64,000 nucleotides of DNA from Elusimicrobiaceae bacterium (GCA_016282685.1 JAEELM010000025.1:114542-178541), one strand, 5' to 3'. Counted from the first letter of the stretch, positions 52,528 to 61,860 are shown. Made by a program: numbers and translations. Notes: generated by a model not told the origin, from the sequence alone.

Positions 52528-53478
52528 CTAAGCCAATACTTTAAAATCTTTTTCTGCCAGCGCAAAAGCTTCTTGCGTGGAAAGTGGCTCGGGGCCGGCG
52601 GCTACTTTACTTAATAACAGTTCATGGTTGGAAACTGCATGAATGATTTCATCTACCAGTAATCCGCGGGAAATTTCTTTCTCAATTGCATCAATTACTG
52701 CCGAAGCGTCTTTCGGGGCCAAAATATTTTCCACTTTGCAATGCAACATTTTTACTGCACTGGCTTCTTCGTAGCGCAAGTGGCCTTTATGCAACGGGAA
52801 ACTCACCACACATCCTTTATAATTAAGACGTTTTTTAAGTACCCCTTGAATTACTTTATCAGACAACATGGCCTGATTATCATTATCCATATTGGGGAAT
52901 GTCATATCCGAAGGCATTACTGCATCTGCGCGGCGAAACAAATGTTTATACGGCACAAACTCTGCATCTTCCATTTGTGCCAATGTTTTTAACACGCCGG
53001 AAACCCCTGGAAAATATTTGATACAATTCAAAGCCCCTCCATTGGAAAGGCCGGCCACATAATCCCCCGCCAATTGCGTTACCCTTAACGGTATATCGCT
53101 AAATGCCGGAGAAGAATACCCCAAATCTATTACGGGCGAAAGCACCCAGTTAATCCCTACACTTAATGCCATGCGCGCGGTCAAATACCCTTTACGATAA
53201 GGAGCATCATGTTCCGGCATGTTTGCAATCTGCGAATTGGTAGGCAAAGAGGGCGCATCCGTAACTACTTCATTCAAATTATCAGCAATATCCGAACAAA
53301 ACAACAATTTGTCATAGGGCGAAACATCTTGTATGCGTGAAACAAAATCTTTGATCTGTTGAGAAGTTCCGCCATATAAACAAAACCCCCCTACTCCTCT
53401 CCGAGCCAGTGCCTCTGCCTCTTGCAGATTACTATGGCCGAACCAAAAGCCGGGGAATACAATACGTGCTGCTTTCAT
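52528..53478 (-). CDS. GH3 (NagZ)-like protein with lost catalytic motifs
   Basis: The 316 residues follow the NagZ/GH3 TIM-barrel order: GVGGFCLYGG at the place of VGGLILF, GINWVLSPVIDLG for the family N..FAPV.DV, and LNCIKYFPGVSG for KHFPGHG. But the substrate motif DQEGGRV is replaced by SDIADNLNEV, the catalytic His of KHFPGHG is missing, and the nucleophile Asp of SDDLSM falls in VSFPLHKGHL. Hydrolase activity is therefore doubtful; a binding or regulatory pseudoenzyme is inferred. It has no signal peptide and follows the hydrolase gene by 2 bp. Confidence 0.75.
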   Translation of the reverse strand: MKAARIVFPGFWFGHSNLQEAEALARRGVGGFCLYGGTSQQIKDFVSRIQDVSPYDKLLFCSDIADNLNEVVTDAPSLPTNSQIANMPEHDAPYRKGYLTARMALSVGINWVLSPVIDLGYSSPAFSDIPLRVTQLAGDYVAGLSNGGALNCIKYFPGVSGVLKTLAQMEDAEFVPYKHLFRRADAVMPSDMTFPNMDNDNQAMLSDKVIQGVLKKRLNYKGCVVSFPLHKGHLRYEEASAVKMLHCKVENILAPKDASAVIDAIEKEISRGLLVDEIIHAVSNHELLLSKVAAGPEPLSTQEAFALAEKDFKVLA

Positions 53479-53480
53479 GG

Positions 53481-54323
53481 TTAAAAATCTCCCAACATGG
53501 AAGGAACTAATGCCTGTTCTGTGGCTGATTTTTCAACTGGAATTCCTTCCGTATCCGTAGGAATATCAACCGGAAGAGGTCGATCCGGCAAAACATCCGG
53601 GCGGTGTGGTGTTTTAAGCCACTGAACAACAGAAGAACGCAGATATTTATCTAGCATTTCATGAGAAGTCAAATCATACGCTGTTAAAAAGGTTACTTTC
53701 CCTTCTCCGGAAGATAAAAATGCCACATTGCGGATAACACTTGCTTCCAGAAAACCTTTTCTATCGTCGGAACTGGCCGCAATTAATATATCCCCTTTAT
53801 ATAACCGCAAAGAAGGGATAACCAATACGTCCCGTATATTAGCAGACGGGCTGATAAGGGCCACCATGTTTACATTCGTCAATACTGCGCTTTTGGCTGC
53901 AATTTGTGCCCCAAGCCCCGCTCCCAACAAAACAATTTGTTCCGTTGGAACACCTTTGTGTTTTAAGAAGGAAACGGCCGCCTCTGCATCATATGCCATT
54001 TTATTAAACGGATTATCTACTCCTTCTTTTTCAAAACCACTTACTGTCCCGCGACCGGTACTTTTTCCATGGCCGCGCAAATCTACGGCCAAATAACCGA
54101 AACCAGCTTTGGACAAATCGCTGCTAAAAGAAGAAAAATCTTCTTTCTTTTTATTTAAATCATGCAACAAAACAACGGTTTTATTTTGAGATTGAGACGG
54201 CAAATAAGAAGCTGCCAAAGACCAGCCATCTTTGGTGGTTAAAGTGACAGCCTCCACCTTAGGGGCAGCCCAAAGTGGAGATATCAAAAATAAGACACCG
54301 AAAAAAGTATAAATGCGAAGCAT
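53481..54323 (-). CDS. Secreted alpha/beta-hydrolase-fold protein without nucleophile serine
   Basis: The 280-residue precursor has a signal peptide (MLRIYTFFGVLFLISPLWAA). The fold is clear: VVLLHDLNKKKEDF (oxyanion region), YLAVDLRGHGKSTGR, then the nucleophile elbow VLLGAGLGAQIAAKSA. The elbow reads G-A-G-L-G, so residue 136 is Gly where Ser is expected. The Asp (ILIAASSDDRKG) and His (YDLTSHEML) positions remain. The C-terminal 35 residues are Pro-rich and low complexity. It overlaps ndk by one base. Probably a non-catalytic envelope protein. Confidence 0.78.
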   Translation of the reverse strand: MLRIYTFFGVLFLISPLWAAPKVEAVTLTTKDGWSLAASYLPSQSQNKTVVLLHDLNKKKEDFSSFSSDLSKAGFGYLAVDLRGHGKSTGRGTVSGFEKEGVDNPFNKMAYDAEAAVSFLKHKGVPTEQIVLLGAGLGAQIAAKSAVLTNVNMVALISPSANIRDVLVIPSLRLYKGDILIAASSDDRKGFLEASVIRNVAFLSSGEGKVTFLTAYDLTSHEMLDKYLRSSVVQWLKTPHRPDVLPDRPLPVDIPTDTEGIPVEKSATEQALVPSMLGDF

Positions 54324-54775
54324 TATGCGTCCAATACCTCATTGGGGGAAAACCATAACTCAATTTCACGCTTGGCATCTTCTATCGAACCCGACGCATG
54401 CGCACAATTGAGCATTTCATCAAAGGCAATCCGCCCGAAAGTACCCCGGATGGTCCAAGGGTCTGCTTTTTCAGGATTGGTAGCTCCCAAAGCCTGGCGC
54501 ACCAAAGAAATGGCATTTTCTCCTTGAAAAACAAACGCATAAATTTTATGGTTGTGAATGTGATTATATTCCCCCATCATGTAACGGATTACCCCATTGA
54601 TAAAAGGTTTGTCCGCTAAATGTTGGTAATGTTTCCGGGCCAATTCATCTGTTAACTGCACTACTTTGGCTCCTACAATCGTTAAACCAAGGCGTTCAAA
54701 TCTATCGATAATATTTCCCGCAATGCGTTTTTCAATAGCGTCGGGCTTAATTAGCACCAATGTTCTTTCTACCAT
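54323..54775 (-). CDS. ndk: Nucleoside diphosphate kinase
   Basis: The 150-residue enzyme moves gamma-phosphates between nucleoside triphosphates. ERTLVLIKPDAIEK starts the fold, the phosphate-binding WTIRGTFGR is present, and the phospho-histidine is His126 in NCAHASGS. The usual motif is N..HGSDS, so Gly replaces the Asp. The segment MMGEYNHIHNHKI is also longer than usual. First gene of the ndk, alpha/beta-hydrolase, GH3-like minus-strand unit. Confidence 0.94.
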   Translation of the reverse strand: MVERTLVLIKPDAIEKRIAGNIIDRFERLGLTIVGAKVVQLTDELARKHYQHLADKPFINGVIRYMMGEYNHIHNHKIYAFVFQGENAISLVRQALGATNPEKADPWTIRGTFGRIAFDEMLNCAHASGSIEDAKREIELWFSPNEVLDA

Positions 54776-54842
54776 ACAAACATTATACCAATCTAAGAGC
54801 TAGTGTCAATGCTTTGCCGTGTAAAATTTTGCGTTATTTAAG

Positions 54843-54848
54843 TATAAT
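54843..54848 (+). promoter_or_regulatory. -10 element upstream of lpxB
   Basis: TATAAT lies 19 bases before the lpxB start codon, between divergent ndk and lpxB. The -35 position (TGTAAA) is poor, so this is a weak call. Confidence 0.4.
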
Positions 54849-54867
54849 ATAGAAAACAGGAGTGTTC

Positions 54868-56004
54868 ATGGCTGCAAACGAAATTTTAATCGTAGCGGGG
54901 GACGTATCTGGCGATATTCACGCGGCCAATTTAATGGCTGCCCTGAAAGAGCAGAAACCTTCTCTAAAATTAACTGCAATCGGTGGCCCGCGTATGCGAC
55001 CTCTGGCAGACCAGTTTTGGGTAGATTTAGCCAGCCAAGGAATTACCGGATTTGTAGAACCTATCAAAAAGATCCCCGCTCTTGCACAACTCTTAAAAAA
55101 AATACGCATTTATTTTGAAACGAACCGTCCGGCAGCGGTAATTACCGTAGATTACTATGGGTTTAATTACCGTGTTTTGCGTTTGGCCCAAAAATATAAC
55201 ATTCCCTGCTATTATTACGTAACTCCACAAGTGTGGGCTTCCCGTCAATACCGTGCCAAACGGTTAGCCGCTTTAACAAAAAAAATGTATGTAATTTATC
55301 CTTTTGAACCGGCCTTCCATCAAAAATTTGGAGGAAAAGCTGTGTTTTTGGGAAATCCACTTTTAGATAAAATGCCCTCTCCACAAGAGAAGCAATATCC
55401 TTCTAAAGCAGACGCAAATTACACGTGGAAACTGGGCCTTTTACCGGGAAGTCGGCCGGGAGAAATCAATCGTTTGCTCCCCGTTTTCTATCACGCTTTC
55501 GAACAGGTTTTAATGCATTATCCCAACGCACAAGCATATTGGTTTGCCCTTCCGCAAGCTGATGAAAAACAATTAGTTGCGCTTATTGGGGAAAAACCGT
55601 CTGCCAATTTTCATATTATTAAAGAAACGGATTATAAAATTCGTTCACAAATGGATTATTTATTGACTTGCTCGGGTACTGCTACCTTGGAAAATGCCCT
55701 TTTGGGTATTCCCATGTTGGTGGCTTATAAAATGTTTTTCCCTACGTATTTGATTGCGCAAGCGGTAGTAAAAGTAGATATGATTTCATTGGTTAACATA
55801 TTGGCCAATAAAGAAGTGGTGCCAGAATTGATACAACATAAAGCTACCGCTACCACCTGCGCCCATGAAACGTTAGAGATGTTAAATCATCCTCAACGTT
55901 TAGGTGCCATGCGTGAACAATTGCTGCAATTACGCTCTTCTTTGGGAGAGCCCGGCGTAGCACAACGAGCCGCCCGTGATATTTTAACGGACTTAAAACT
56001 ATGA
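54868..56004 (+). CDS. lpxB: Lipid-A-disaccharide synthase
   Basis: LpxB joins lipid X with UDP-diacylglucosamine, the step after LpxI. I use the ATG at 54868 five bases after GGAG, giving 378 residues. GT19 features: ILIVAGDVSGDIHAANL, ITVDYYGFNYR, YYVTPQVWASRQYRAKRL, LPGSRPGEINRLLPVF, LLTCSGTATLENALLGIPMLVAYK and PELIQHKATA. It is separate from the main lipid A operon but coupled here to rel by a 4-bp overlap. Confidence 0.96.
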   Translation: MAANEILIVAGDVSGDIHAANLMAALKEQKPSLKLTAIGGPRMRPLADQFWVDLASQGITGFVEPIKKIPALAQLLKKIRIYFETNRPAAVITVDYYGFNYRVLRLAQKYNIPCYYYVTPQVWASRQYRAKRLAALTKKMYVIYPFEPAFHQKFGGKAVFLGNPLLDKMPSPQEKQYPSKADANYTWKLGLLPGSRPGEINRLLPVFYHAFEQVLMHYPNAQAYWFALPQADEKQLVALIGEKPSANFHIIKETDYKIRSQMDYLLTCSGTATLENALLGIPMLVAYKMFFPTYLIAQAVVKVDMISLVNILANKEVVPELIQHKATATTCAHETLEMLNHPQRLGAMREQLLQLRSSLGEPGVAQRAARDILTDLKL

Positions 56005-57455
56005 TACCCGCACCGAACTTGGCCGAATTGTTAAAGAAATTCCAAGAATACAGTCCTCATCAAGACACATCTTTGATTGAGAAGGCTTACCATTTTGCCG
56101 AGAAAGCTCACGAAGGCCAAAAACGCGAGAGTGGGGAACCTTATTTCACGCATTGTTGCCATGTGGCTTCCATTTTGATGGATTTTAACCTGGATGAAGA
56201 TACAATCTGCGCAGGCCTTTTACATGATACCGTAGAAGATACCGCCGTTACGAGTGAGGATTTGAGACGAGAATTTAATAAAGAAATTGCCCACATGGTA
56301 CAAGGCGTTACCAAAATAGGCGATTTGAAATTTTCTTCCACTGATGAGGAAACCGTGGAAAATTGGCGCAAAATGCTCATTGCTGTGGCGGAAGATGTAC
56401 GTGTTATTTTAATCAAATTGGCAGACCGCACCCACAACATGCGCACCTTGGCTGTAATGCCACCTGAAAAACAAAAATTCAAAGCTTATGAAACCATTTC
56501 CCTCTACGCCCCGCTTGCTCAGCGGTTGGGAATGTTTACCATCAAAACGGATTTGGAAGATTTGTCTTTTAAATACCTTCACCCGGAAGAATACGAAGAT
56601 ATCAAAAAACAAGTAGAGGCCCGTACCGCCGATCGGCAAGCTGCCTTGGAAGCTTTCAAAAAAACATTGGAACCTACTTTAAAAGCCGATAATTTGGAAT
56701 TCCGTATTTTGGCACGGGCTAAAAATTATTATTCCATTTACCGTAAGATGCAAAAGCATCACTGCACTTTTGAAGAAATTCAAGATTCGCTGGGGGTACG
56801 CATTATCACTAAAACCCTGCAAGATTGTTACCGTGCCCTGGGTTTGGTACACAGCGTCTTCAAACCAATTGCCGGTACATTTACCGATTATATTGCAACA
56901 CCCAAAGCTAACATGTACCAAAGTATACACACCACCGTTTTATCTCAAACGGGAGATATCATTGAAATTCAAATTCGCACGGAAGAAATGCACAAAACGT
57001 GTGAGTACGGTATCGCTGCACATTGGCGTTATAAATTAGGTGGCAGCAAACAGGATAAAAACTTTGATGAAAAAATCAACTGGATACGTCGTTGGATTGA
57101 ATGGCAGCAAGACCTAACTGCCCCGCGTGAATTTTTAGAAGGTTTCCGAACAGACGTAAACTTGCAGCAAATTTTTGTATTCACTCCCAGAGCAGATGTA
57201 AAATCCCTGCCGGAAGGTTCTACGCCCATTGATTTTGCTTATTCCATTCACACAGATATCGGCGATCATTATGTGGGGGCCCGTGTAAACAACCGCATGG
57301 TACGGATGGATTACAAATTCAAAACCGGAGACGTGTGCGAAATTATTACCCGCAAAAACGGAGAACCCAAACGGGATTGGCTGGAGTTCGCAAAAACAGC
57401 CAATGCCCGAAGCCATATCAAACGTTTCCTGCGCGGAAAGGGAGTGGAATTATGA
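56001..57455 (+). CDS. rel: RelA/SpoT-type (p)ppGpp synthetase/hydrolase, short form
   Basis: The 484 residues cover an HD hydrolase domain with intact metal ligands (His54 in HCCHVA, His75-Asp76 and Glu79-Asp80 in LLHDTVED), a synthetase domain (YYSIYRKMQKH, DSLGVRII, FTDYIATPKANMYQSIHT, EIQIRTEEMH..EYGIAAHWRYK) and a TGS domain (IFVFTPRADVKSLPEGSTPIDFAYSIHTDIG). It stops right after TGS, so the helical, zinc-finger and ACT regions of standard Rel (about 720 residues) are missing. Both catalytic activities are plausible. It overlaps lpxB and the zinc-ribbon gene by 4 bp each. Confidence 0.94.
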   Translation: MIPAPNLAELLKKFQEYSPHQDTSLIEKAYHFAEKAHEGQKRESGEPYFTHCCHVASILMDFNLDEDTICAGLLHDTVEDTAVTSEDLRREFNKEIAHMVQGVTKIGDLKFSSTDEETVENWRKMLIAVAEDVRVILIKLADRTHNMRTLAVMPPEKQKFKAYETISLYAPLAQRLGMFTIKTDLEDLSFKYLHPEEYEDIKKQVEARTADRQAALEAFKKTLEPTLKADNLEFRILARAKNYYSIYRKMQKHHCTFEEIQDSLGVRIITKTLQDCYRALGLVHSVFKPIAGTFTDYIATPKANMYQSIHTTVLSQTGDIIEIQIRTEEMHKTCEYGIAAHWRYKLGGSKQDKNFDEKINWIRRWIEWQQDLTAPREFLEGFRTDVNLQQIFVFTPRADVKSLPEGSTPIDFAYSIHTDIGDHYVGARVNNRMVRMDYKFKTGDVCEIITRKNGEPKRDWLEFAKTANARSHIKRFLRGKGVEL

Positions 57456-57763
57456 GCGAAATTCTTACTTGTTCACATTGCCATGCCACTGTCGAACAAA
57501 CGGACAATTATTGTCGCGTTTGTGGCAAAAGTCTCAAGCAAGGCTATAGTTTCTGGTTTACACATACCGGCATTATTCTTATGGCTTTGGTGGTGGGTCC
57601 TTTTGCGTTACCCTGTGTATGGATGAGTAAGGTAATTGGCCCAATTGCCAAATGGATTTATTCTCTTTTCCTTCTTCTAATGGGATACTACCTTGTAGTT
57701 ATGTGTTATCGCTTGTTTACGTTAGTACAAACTTCCATGAGCCTACTTACCAACGGCTTATAA
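57452..57763 (+). CDS. Zinc-ribbon membrane protein, function unknown
   Basis: I use the ATG at 57452, which overlaps the rel stop as ATGA; the longer frame from 57335 runs inside rel. The 103 residues begin with a four-cysteine ribbon (CSHCHATVEQTDNYCRVCGKS), followed by two hydrophobic membrane segments (IILMALVVGPFALPCVWM and IYSLFLLLMGYYLVVMCY). Similar zinc-ribbon anchors are common and unassigned. Its coupling to rel is the only functional hint. Confidence 0.8.
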   Translation: MSEILTCSHCHATVEQTDNYCRVCGKSLKQGYSFWFTHTGIILMALVVGPFALPCVWMSKVIGPIAKWIYSLFLLLMGYYLVVMCYRLFTLVQTSMSLLTNGL

Positions 57764-57829
57764 ACAAATTATCCGTCATATTTTATATAATATAATGTAC
57801 GTTATTGAGTAATTAAGGAGAAAAAGTAA

Positions 57830-59218
57830 ATGACAGATAGTGAAGTAAAGCATAATGTTTCCAAGGCAGGCCACCCAAAAGGTTTATACATGCTTTTCAT
57901 GGTGGAAATGTGGGAACGTTTCAACTATTACGGCATGAGAGCTCTCCTGTCGCTCTTCATGATTAGCGCCGTAATTGGTTTCACAAAAGAAAAAGCCAGC
58001 AATATCTATGGCATGTTCACGGCACTTGTTTATTTAACCCCGGTTATCGGCGGTTATTTAGCAGATCGCTATATCGGCAAACGCCATTCGATCACCATTG
58101 GGGCATCGTTAATGGCACTCGGTCAATTCACTTTGGCCGCTTATGAGATTATTCCGCCGGTAGTAGCACTTGCCATTGGCTTAACGCTCATTATCATTGG
58201 GAACGGTTTCTTCAAACCGAACATTTCTTCTATCGTTGGAGAATTGTATGAACCTAATGACGTGCGCCGTGATGGAGGCTTTACCATTTTTTATATGGGT
58301 ATCAACATCGGAGCTTTCTTTGCACCGTTCATCTGCGGTTTCTTTGGTGAACCTAGTGCGGGAATGGACCCGGCAACCGCATATGCAAAATGGAAATACG
58401 GTTTCTTAGCAGCCGGTATTGGGATGGTAATCGGTTTAATTTGGTACACCGTTTCCCAAAACAAATACTTGGGTCATATCGGGTTGCATCCGGTACGCAA
58501 GAATGGTGCTAGCGAGGACGAAGAAGAACGCTCCAAGGCAGAGGCAGCTAACCAGCCTCTTACTCCGGAAGAATGGGATAAAATCAAAGCAATTTTTACC
58601 TTTACTTTCTTTGCGATATTCTTCTTTACCTTCTTTGAACAAGCAGGTACGTCTCTTAACTTCTTTGCAGCCGAAGCGACTAACTTAAACCCAGTACTAC
58701 CGCTTTTAGGAGAAGTACATTTAAAAGCTTCATACTTCCAAGCCATTAACCCAATCTTCGTGGTGCTTTTGGCCCCGATCTTCGCCAAATTATGGATCAA
58801 ACTGGGTGACAAAGATCCGTCCATCCCAGCTAAATTCGGTTGGGGGTTATTTTTACAAGGCTTGGCTTTCGTGGTAATTGCAATTGGGGCCGCCGTATAT
58901 ACCTCTAATGGACCGGTAAGTGCGTTGTGGCTTGTCTTTATGTATATGTTCTGCACAATGGGTGAATTGTGCTTGAGCCCGGTGGGACTTTCTATGGTTA
59001 CCAAATTAGCTCCCTTAAAATTCATGTCCCTTTTGATGGGGATTTGGTTGATGGGATCCTTCTTTGGAAATCTTCTTGCCGGATGGTTGGCCAGCCACTA
59101 TGAATCTTGGAGTCTTACCACGCTGTTCTCGGTACCGGCTATCGGTTCAATGACGTTCGGCGTAATCATGTGGATTATGGCGGGCAAAATTAAAAAATGG
59201 ATGCATGGCGTTCACTAA
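57830..59218 (+). CDS. POT-family proton-dependent oligopeptide transporter
   Basis: A 462-residue MFS protein with 12-14 membrane segments. The peptide transporter signature is VEMWERFNYYGMRALLSLFM (the ExxERFxYYG motif), followed by GGYLADRYIGKRHSI and GNGFFKPNISSIVGELY. FFTFFEQAGTSLNFFA, the substrate-site region, comes later. It imports di- and tripeptides with protons, fitting a fermentative gut life. A TATAAT at 57791-57796 precedes the AAGGAGAAA RBS, and a terminator follows. Confidence 0.94.
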   Translation: MTDSEVKHNVSKAGHPKGLYMLFMVEMWERFNYYGMRALLSLFMISAVIGFTKEKASNIYGMFTALVYLTPVIGGYLADRYIGKRHSITIGASLMALGQFTLAAYEIIPPVVALAIGLTLIIIGNGFFKPNISSIVGELYEPNDVRRDGGFTIFYMGINIGAFFAPFICGFFGEPSAGMDPATAYAKWKYGFLAAGIGMVIGLIWYTVSQNKYLGHIGLHPVRKNGASEDEEERSKAEAANQPLTPEEWDKIKAIFTFTFFAIFFFTFFEQAGTSLNFFAAEATNLNPVLPLLGEVHLKASYFQAINPIFVVLLAPIFAKLWIKLGDKDPSIPAKFGWGLFLQGLAFVVIAIGAAVYTSNGPVSALWLVFMYMFCTMGELCLSPVGLSMVTKLAPLKFMSLLMGIWLMGSFFGNLLAGWLASHYESWSLTTLFSVPAIGSMTFGVIMWIMAGKIKKWMHGVH

Positions 59219-59238
59219 GCCATCACACCCTATAGTTT

Positions 59239-59269
59239 AAAACCCCCGGCTTGGCAGCCGGGGGTTTTT
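59239..59269. terminator. Bidirectional terminator after the POT transporter gene
   Basis: AAAACCCCCGGC and GCCGGGGGTTTT form a strong stem around TTGGCA followed by T. It also lies at the end of the convergent NUDIX gene. Confidence 0.93.
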
Positions 59270-59282
59270 AGTTGCTAAAATT

Positions 59283-59729
59283 TTATTCTTCTGTAACTTC
59301 CGGTGTTTCCGTAGGGGTAATATTAAGCGAAGCCAACAGCATATCCACCAAGCGAATATCACTGGGATACTGCACAAGTTCATGCGCTTTGAGCAAAGAA
59401 ACCCAACGAATAGACAAAATTTCACTGGCGTCATGTTTTCCGATACGGCCCAACTTTTTCATCAAATACCATTGGACCATTTTCTTGATATAGTTACCTT
59501 GGAAAGTAAACGCATATTTTACACGTATCATAGGCCGGACAATCACGGCTTTGTAGCCGGTTTCTTCCAGCACTTCACGCAAGGCGGCTTGGCGGGGCGT
59601 TTCACCGGCCTCAATGTGGCCTTTGGGAAAAGTCCATATCTTTTTCCCTTTCATATTCTTCACTTGCACAAGCAATACTTTGCGCCCGTCAAGAATTACG
59701 CCACCGCAAGAAAATTCGGAAACAATCAT
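59283..59729 (-). CDS. NUDIX hydrolase
   Basis: A 148-residue NUDIX protein. The Nudix box is complete: GHIEAGETPRQAALREVLEETG (residues about 39-60), with REVLEE binding the metal. The start FSCGGVILDGRKVLLVQVKN resembles diadenosine polyphosphate or MutT-like hydrolases; substrate is not defined. Its ATG overlaps the gatA stop by 4 bp, so it is the last gene of the gatC-gatA-NUDIX unit. Confidence 0.93.
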   Translation of the reverse strand: MIVSEFSCGGVILDGRKVLLVQVKNMKGKKIWTFPKGHIEAGETPRQAALREVLEETGYKAVIVRPMIRVKYAFTFQGNYIKKMVQWYLMKKLGRIGKHDASEILSIRWVSLLKAHELVQYPSDIRLVDMLLASLNITPTETPEVTEE

Positions 59730-61141
59730 ATACTCTGCTCTAAATGATGCGCTACGTTTAAGATTTTTTCTTCTTGTAAAATCGGTCCGTAAAATTGCAC
59801 TCCCACAGGCAAACCTTTATCGTCCTGCCCGAAGGGAACGCTGATCCCTGCTAACCCGCCGATATTGCCCTGGCACGTATACAAATCTGCCAAGTAAATG
59901 GCAATGGGGTTTGCATCATGATGCCCTAACTCGAAAGCAGTTGTGGGCGAAGTAGGTGTTAATAAAACATCTACTTTTTCAAATACTTTTTTGAAATCTT
60001 CACGGATTAATTCACGTACTTTCATGGCTTTTAAAAAGCACGCTTCATAATTATCCGAGCGCAACGCATACGTACCGATAATGATACGTTTTTTTACTTC
60101 CAACCCAAAAGGCGCACGGGATTTTTCATAATACTCTTTCAAACCTTGTGCCTGTGTGTCGCGGTATCCGTAACGGATTCCATCATAACGACCCAGGTTA
60201 GAGCTGGCTTCCGCGCTGGTAATGATATAGTAACAGGGAGCTGAATATTTTGCATAGGGTAATTCTACTTCTACTAACTGGGCCCCCCTCTCTTTCAACG
60301 CTTGTGCGGCGAGCTCCATCCGTTCTTTAATTTTTGAATCTAATCCCTCTAAAAATCCCTTGGGCAACCCTACTTTTACGCCTTTCAAATCTTGTGTAAA
60401 TAAGGTGTGATATGCAGGAACGGGAGCCTCTAAAGAAGTAGCATCTTTTACATCTTTGCCGGAAATAACTTCCAATACGTCTGCTGCGTCACGCACATTG
60501 GCCGCCAGAACCCCCACTTGGTCCGCACTGGACGCAAAGGCAATCACACCGTAACGGGAAATACGACCATAGCCGGGTTTAATACCCACTACGCCGCAAA
60601 AGCCCGCCGGCTGACGAACGGAACCGCCGGTATCCGTTCCCAAAGCAACCGGTACCATCCCGGCAGCTACGGCAGCTGCGCTACCGCCGGAGGATCCACC
60701 CGGCACGCGGGTAAGGTCTACCGGATTGCGCACAGGGCCGTAAACGGAAGTTTCGTTGGTACTGCCCATGGCAAATTCGTCCATATTGGTCCGTCCGACA
60801 ATTACCGCATCTGCAGCCAACAATCGTTCCACTACCGTTGAATTATAAGCAGCCGTATAATTGGCCAACATTTTAGAACAACAAGTGGCTTTATGCCCTT
60901 TGAAAAGCAAATTATCTTTAATCCCGACCGGGACTCCCGCCAAGGGGCCTAATTTTTCTCCACGGGCGCGTTTTTCATCAATAGCTTTGGCTTGAGACAA
61001 CGCATCTTGGGTAAACACCTCTACAAAAGCGTTGATAGACGGATTCTTTTGGGCAATTACTTCCAAACTTTCGCGCACGACAGCTTCGGCTGTTTTTTTG
61101 CCGGAGGTCACGGCTTCTACGATTTCAAAAACGTTCATCAT
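59726..61141 (-). CDS. gatA: Asp-tRNA(Asn)/Glu-tRNA(Gln) amidotransferase subunit A
   Basis: GatA is the glutaminase subunit of GatCAB. The amidase-signature triad is visible: Lys in [11 protein letters not shown], the cis-Ser in [14 protein letters not shown] and the nucleophile Ser in [16 protein letters not shown]. Other GatA features are [17 protein letters not shown] and PTTAFELG. The 471 residues are full length. It starts 1 bp after gatC and is coupled to the NUDIX gene. gatB lies 38 kb away. Confidence 0.97.
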   Translation of the reverse strand: MMNVFEIVEAVTSGKKTAEAVVRESLEVIAQKNPSINAFVEVFTQDALSQAKAIDEKRARGEKLGPLAGVPVGIKDNLLFKGHKATCCSKMLANYTAAYNSTVVERLLAADAVIVGRTNMDEFAMGSTNETSVYGPVRNPVDLTRVPGGSSGGSAAAVAAGMVPVALGTDTGGSVRQPAGFCGVVGIKPGYGRISRYGVIAFASSADQVGVLAANVRDAADVLEVISGKDVKDATSLEAPVPAYHTLFTQDLKGVKVGLPKGFLEGLDSKIKERMELAAQALKERGAQLVEVELPYAKYSAPCYYIITSAEASSNLGRYDGIRYGYRDTQAQGLKEYYEKSRAPFGLEVKKRIIIGTYALRSDNYEACFLKAMKVRELIREDFKKVFEKVDVLLTPTSPTTAFELGHHDANPIAIYLADLYTCQGNIGGLAGISVPFGQDDKGLPVGVQFYGPILQEEKILNVAHHLEQSI

Positions 61142-61142
61142 A

Positions 61143-61424
61143 TTAAAGCACCTTCTTTACTTTCACACAATCATTCTCGGTTGCGGCAAAATTATCCCGC
61201 AACGCTTTAGCTAATGTTTCGTCGGGTTTGGGTTGATCACTGCGCAAATGGGCCGCCAAACCGGGGGCATCCAATTTTACATGGTCCGTATTGACGGAAG
61301 AAAGCTCCGTCACCCACTTAAATAAAGCTTCTAATTGTTGTTCATAAATCGCGGCTTCTTTTTCGCTGACGGCCATATCCGCCAATTTGCCGGTAGTAAG
61401 CACATCTTCTTTGGTAATAGGCAT
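61143..61424 (-). CDS. gatC: Asp-tRNA(Asn)/Glu-tRNA(Gln) amidotransferase subunit C
   Basis: A 93-residue GatC that stabilises GatA on GatB. The family pattern is present: ITKEDVLTTGKLADMAVSEKEAAIYEQQLEALFKWVTELSSVNTD, followed by the short acidic to Pro-rich linker and LRDNFAATENDCVKVKKVL. It has a GGGGAG RBS and leads the gatC-gatA-NUDIX unit. Confidence 0.95.
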   Translation of the reverse strand: MPITKEDVLTTGKLADMAVSEKEAAIYEQQLEALFKWVTELSSVNTDHVKLDAPGLAAHLRSDQPKPDETLAKALRDNFAATENDCVKVKKVL

Positions 61425-61502
61425 AATATCTCCCCTTAAGAATATATTTTATATAATAAATAAGAACCTTGCGTAAAATTTTTTAGAGGAATGGGTTTTT
61501 AT

Positions 61503-61802
61503 ATGGCAAAACTTCCGGTAAAAGATCACTTTAAACTTTCTGTTGTAGCGATTATAGCCACCTGCTTCGCAGGTTTTTGGCCGTTGCCTATTGCCATTGC
61601 AGCATTGATTTTCTCGTTGAGGATTCCTTCTCTGTGCCAACAAGACCGCCTAGAAGATGCCAAAAGTTTATCCCGCTGGGCAGCGGTGTTTGGCTGGATA
61701 GCCATTGGGCTTTCTGTAATTGTTCCGCTTATTTGGTTGTTGATATTCGGCGGAGCGATAGGGGTTGTAGCTATCCTTTCCACTTTATTTTTGAAAGCTT
61801 AA
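61503..61802 (+). CDS. Small two-span membrane protein, CD225/dispanin-like
   Basis: I use the ATG at 61503; the ATG at 61491 sits only a base after the RBS-like AGAGGA. The 99 residues have two membrane segments (VVAIIATCFAGFWPLPIAIAAL and WIAIGLSVIVPLIWLLIFGG) linked by a loop RIPSLCQQDRLEDAKSLSRWAAV. The loop pattern (Gln/Gly-Asp, ..A...S..A..W) resembles the CD225/dispanin family, found in many bacteria with no settled role. A TATAAT lies at 61452-61457. Confidence 0.7.
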   Translation: MAKLPVKDHFKLSVVAIIATCFAGFWPLPIAIAALIFSLRIPSLCQQDRLEDAKSLSRWAAVFGWIAIGLSVIVPLIWLLIFGGAIGVVAILSTLFLKA

Positions 61803-61815
61803 CGATAACTGCCAC

Positions 61816-61846
61816 AAAAAACTCCCCGGTTACCCGGGGAGTTTTT
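61816..61846. terminator. Bidirectional terminator after the CD225-like gene
   Basis: ACTCCCCGG (61821-61829) pairs with CCGGGGAGT (61834-61842), with A and T tracts either side. It also serves the convergent pilin/secreted-protein operon. Confidence 0.92.
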
Positions 61847-61860
61847 CTTTGTAAAACTAA

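Noticed and set aside
53728..54096. 122-residue plus-strand frame opposite the alpha/beta-hydrolase gene
   Set aside because: It is a shadow of the minus-strand gene without RBS or recognisable features.
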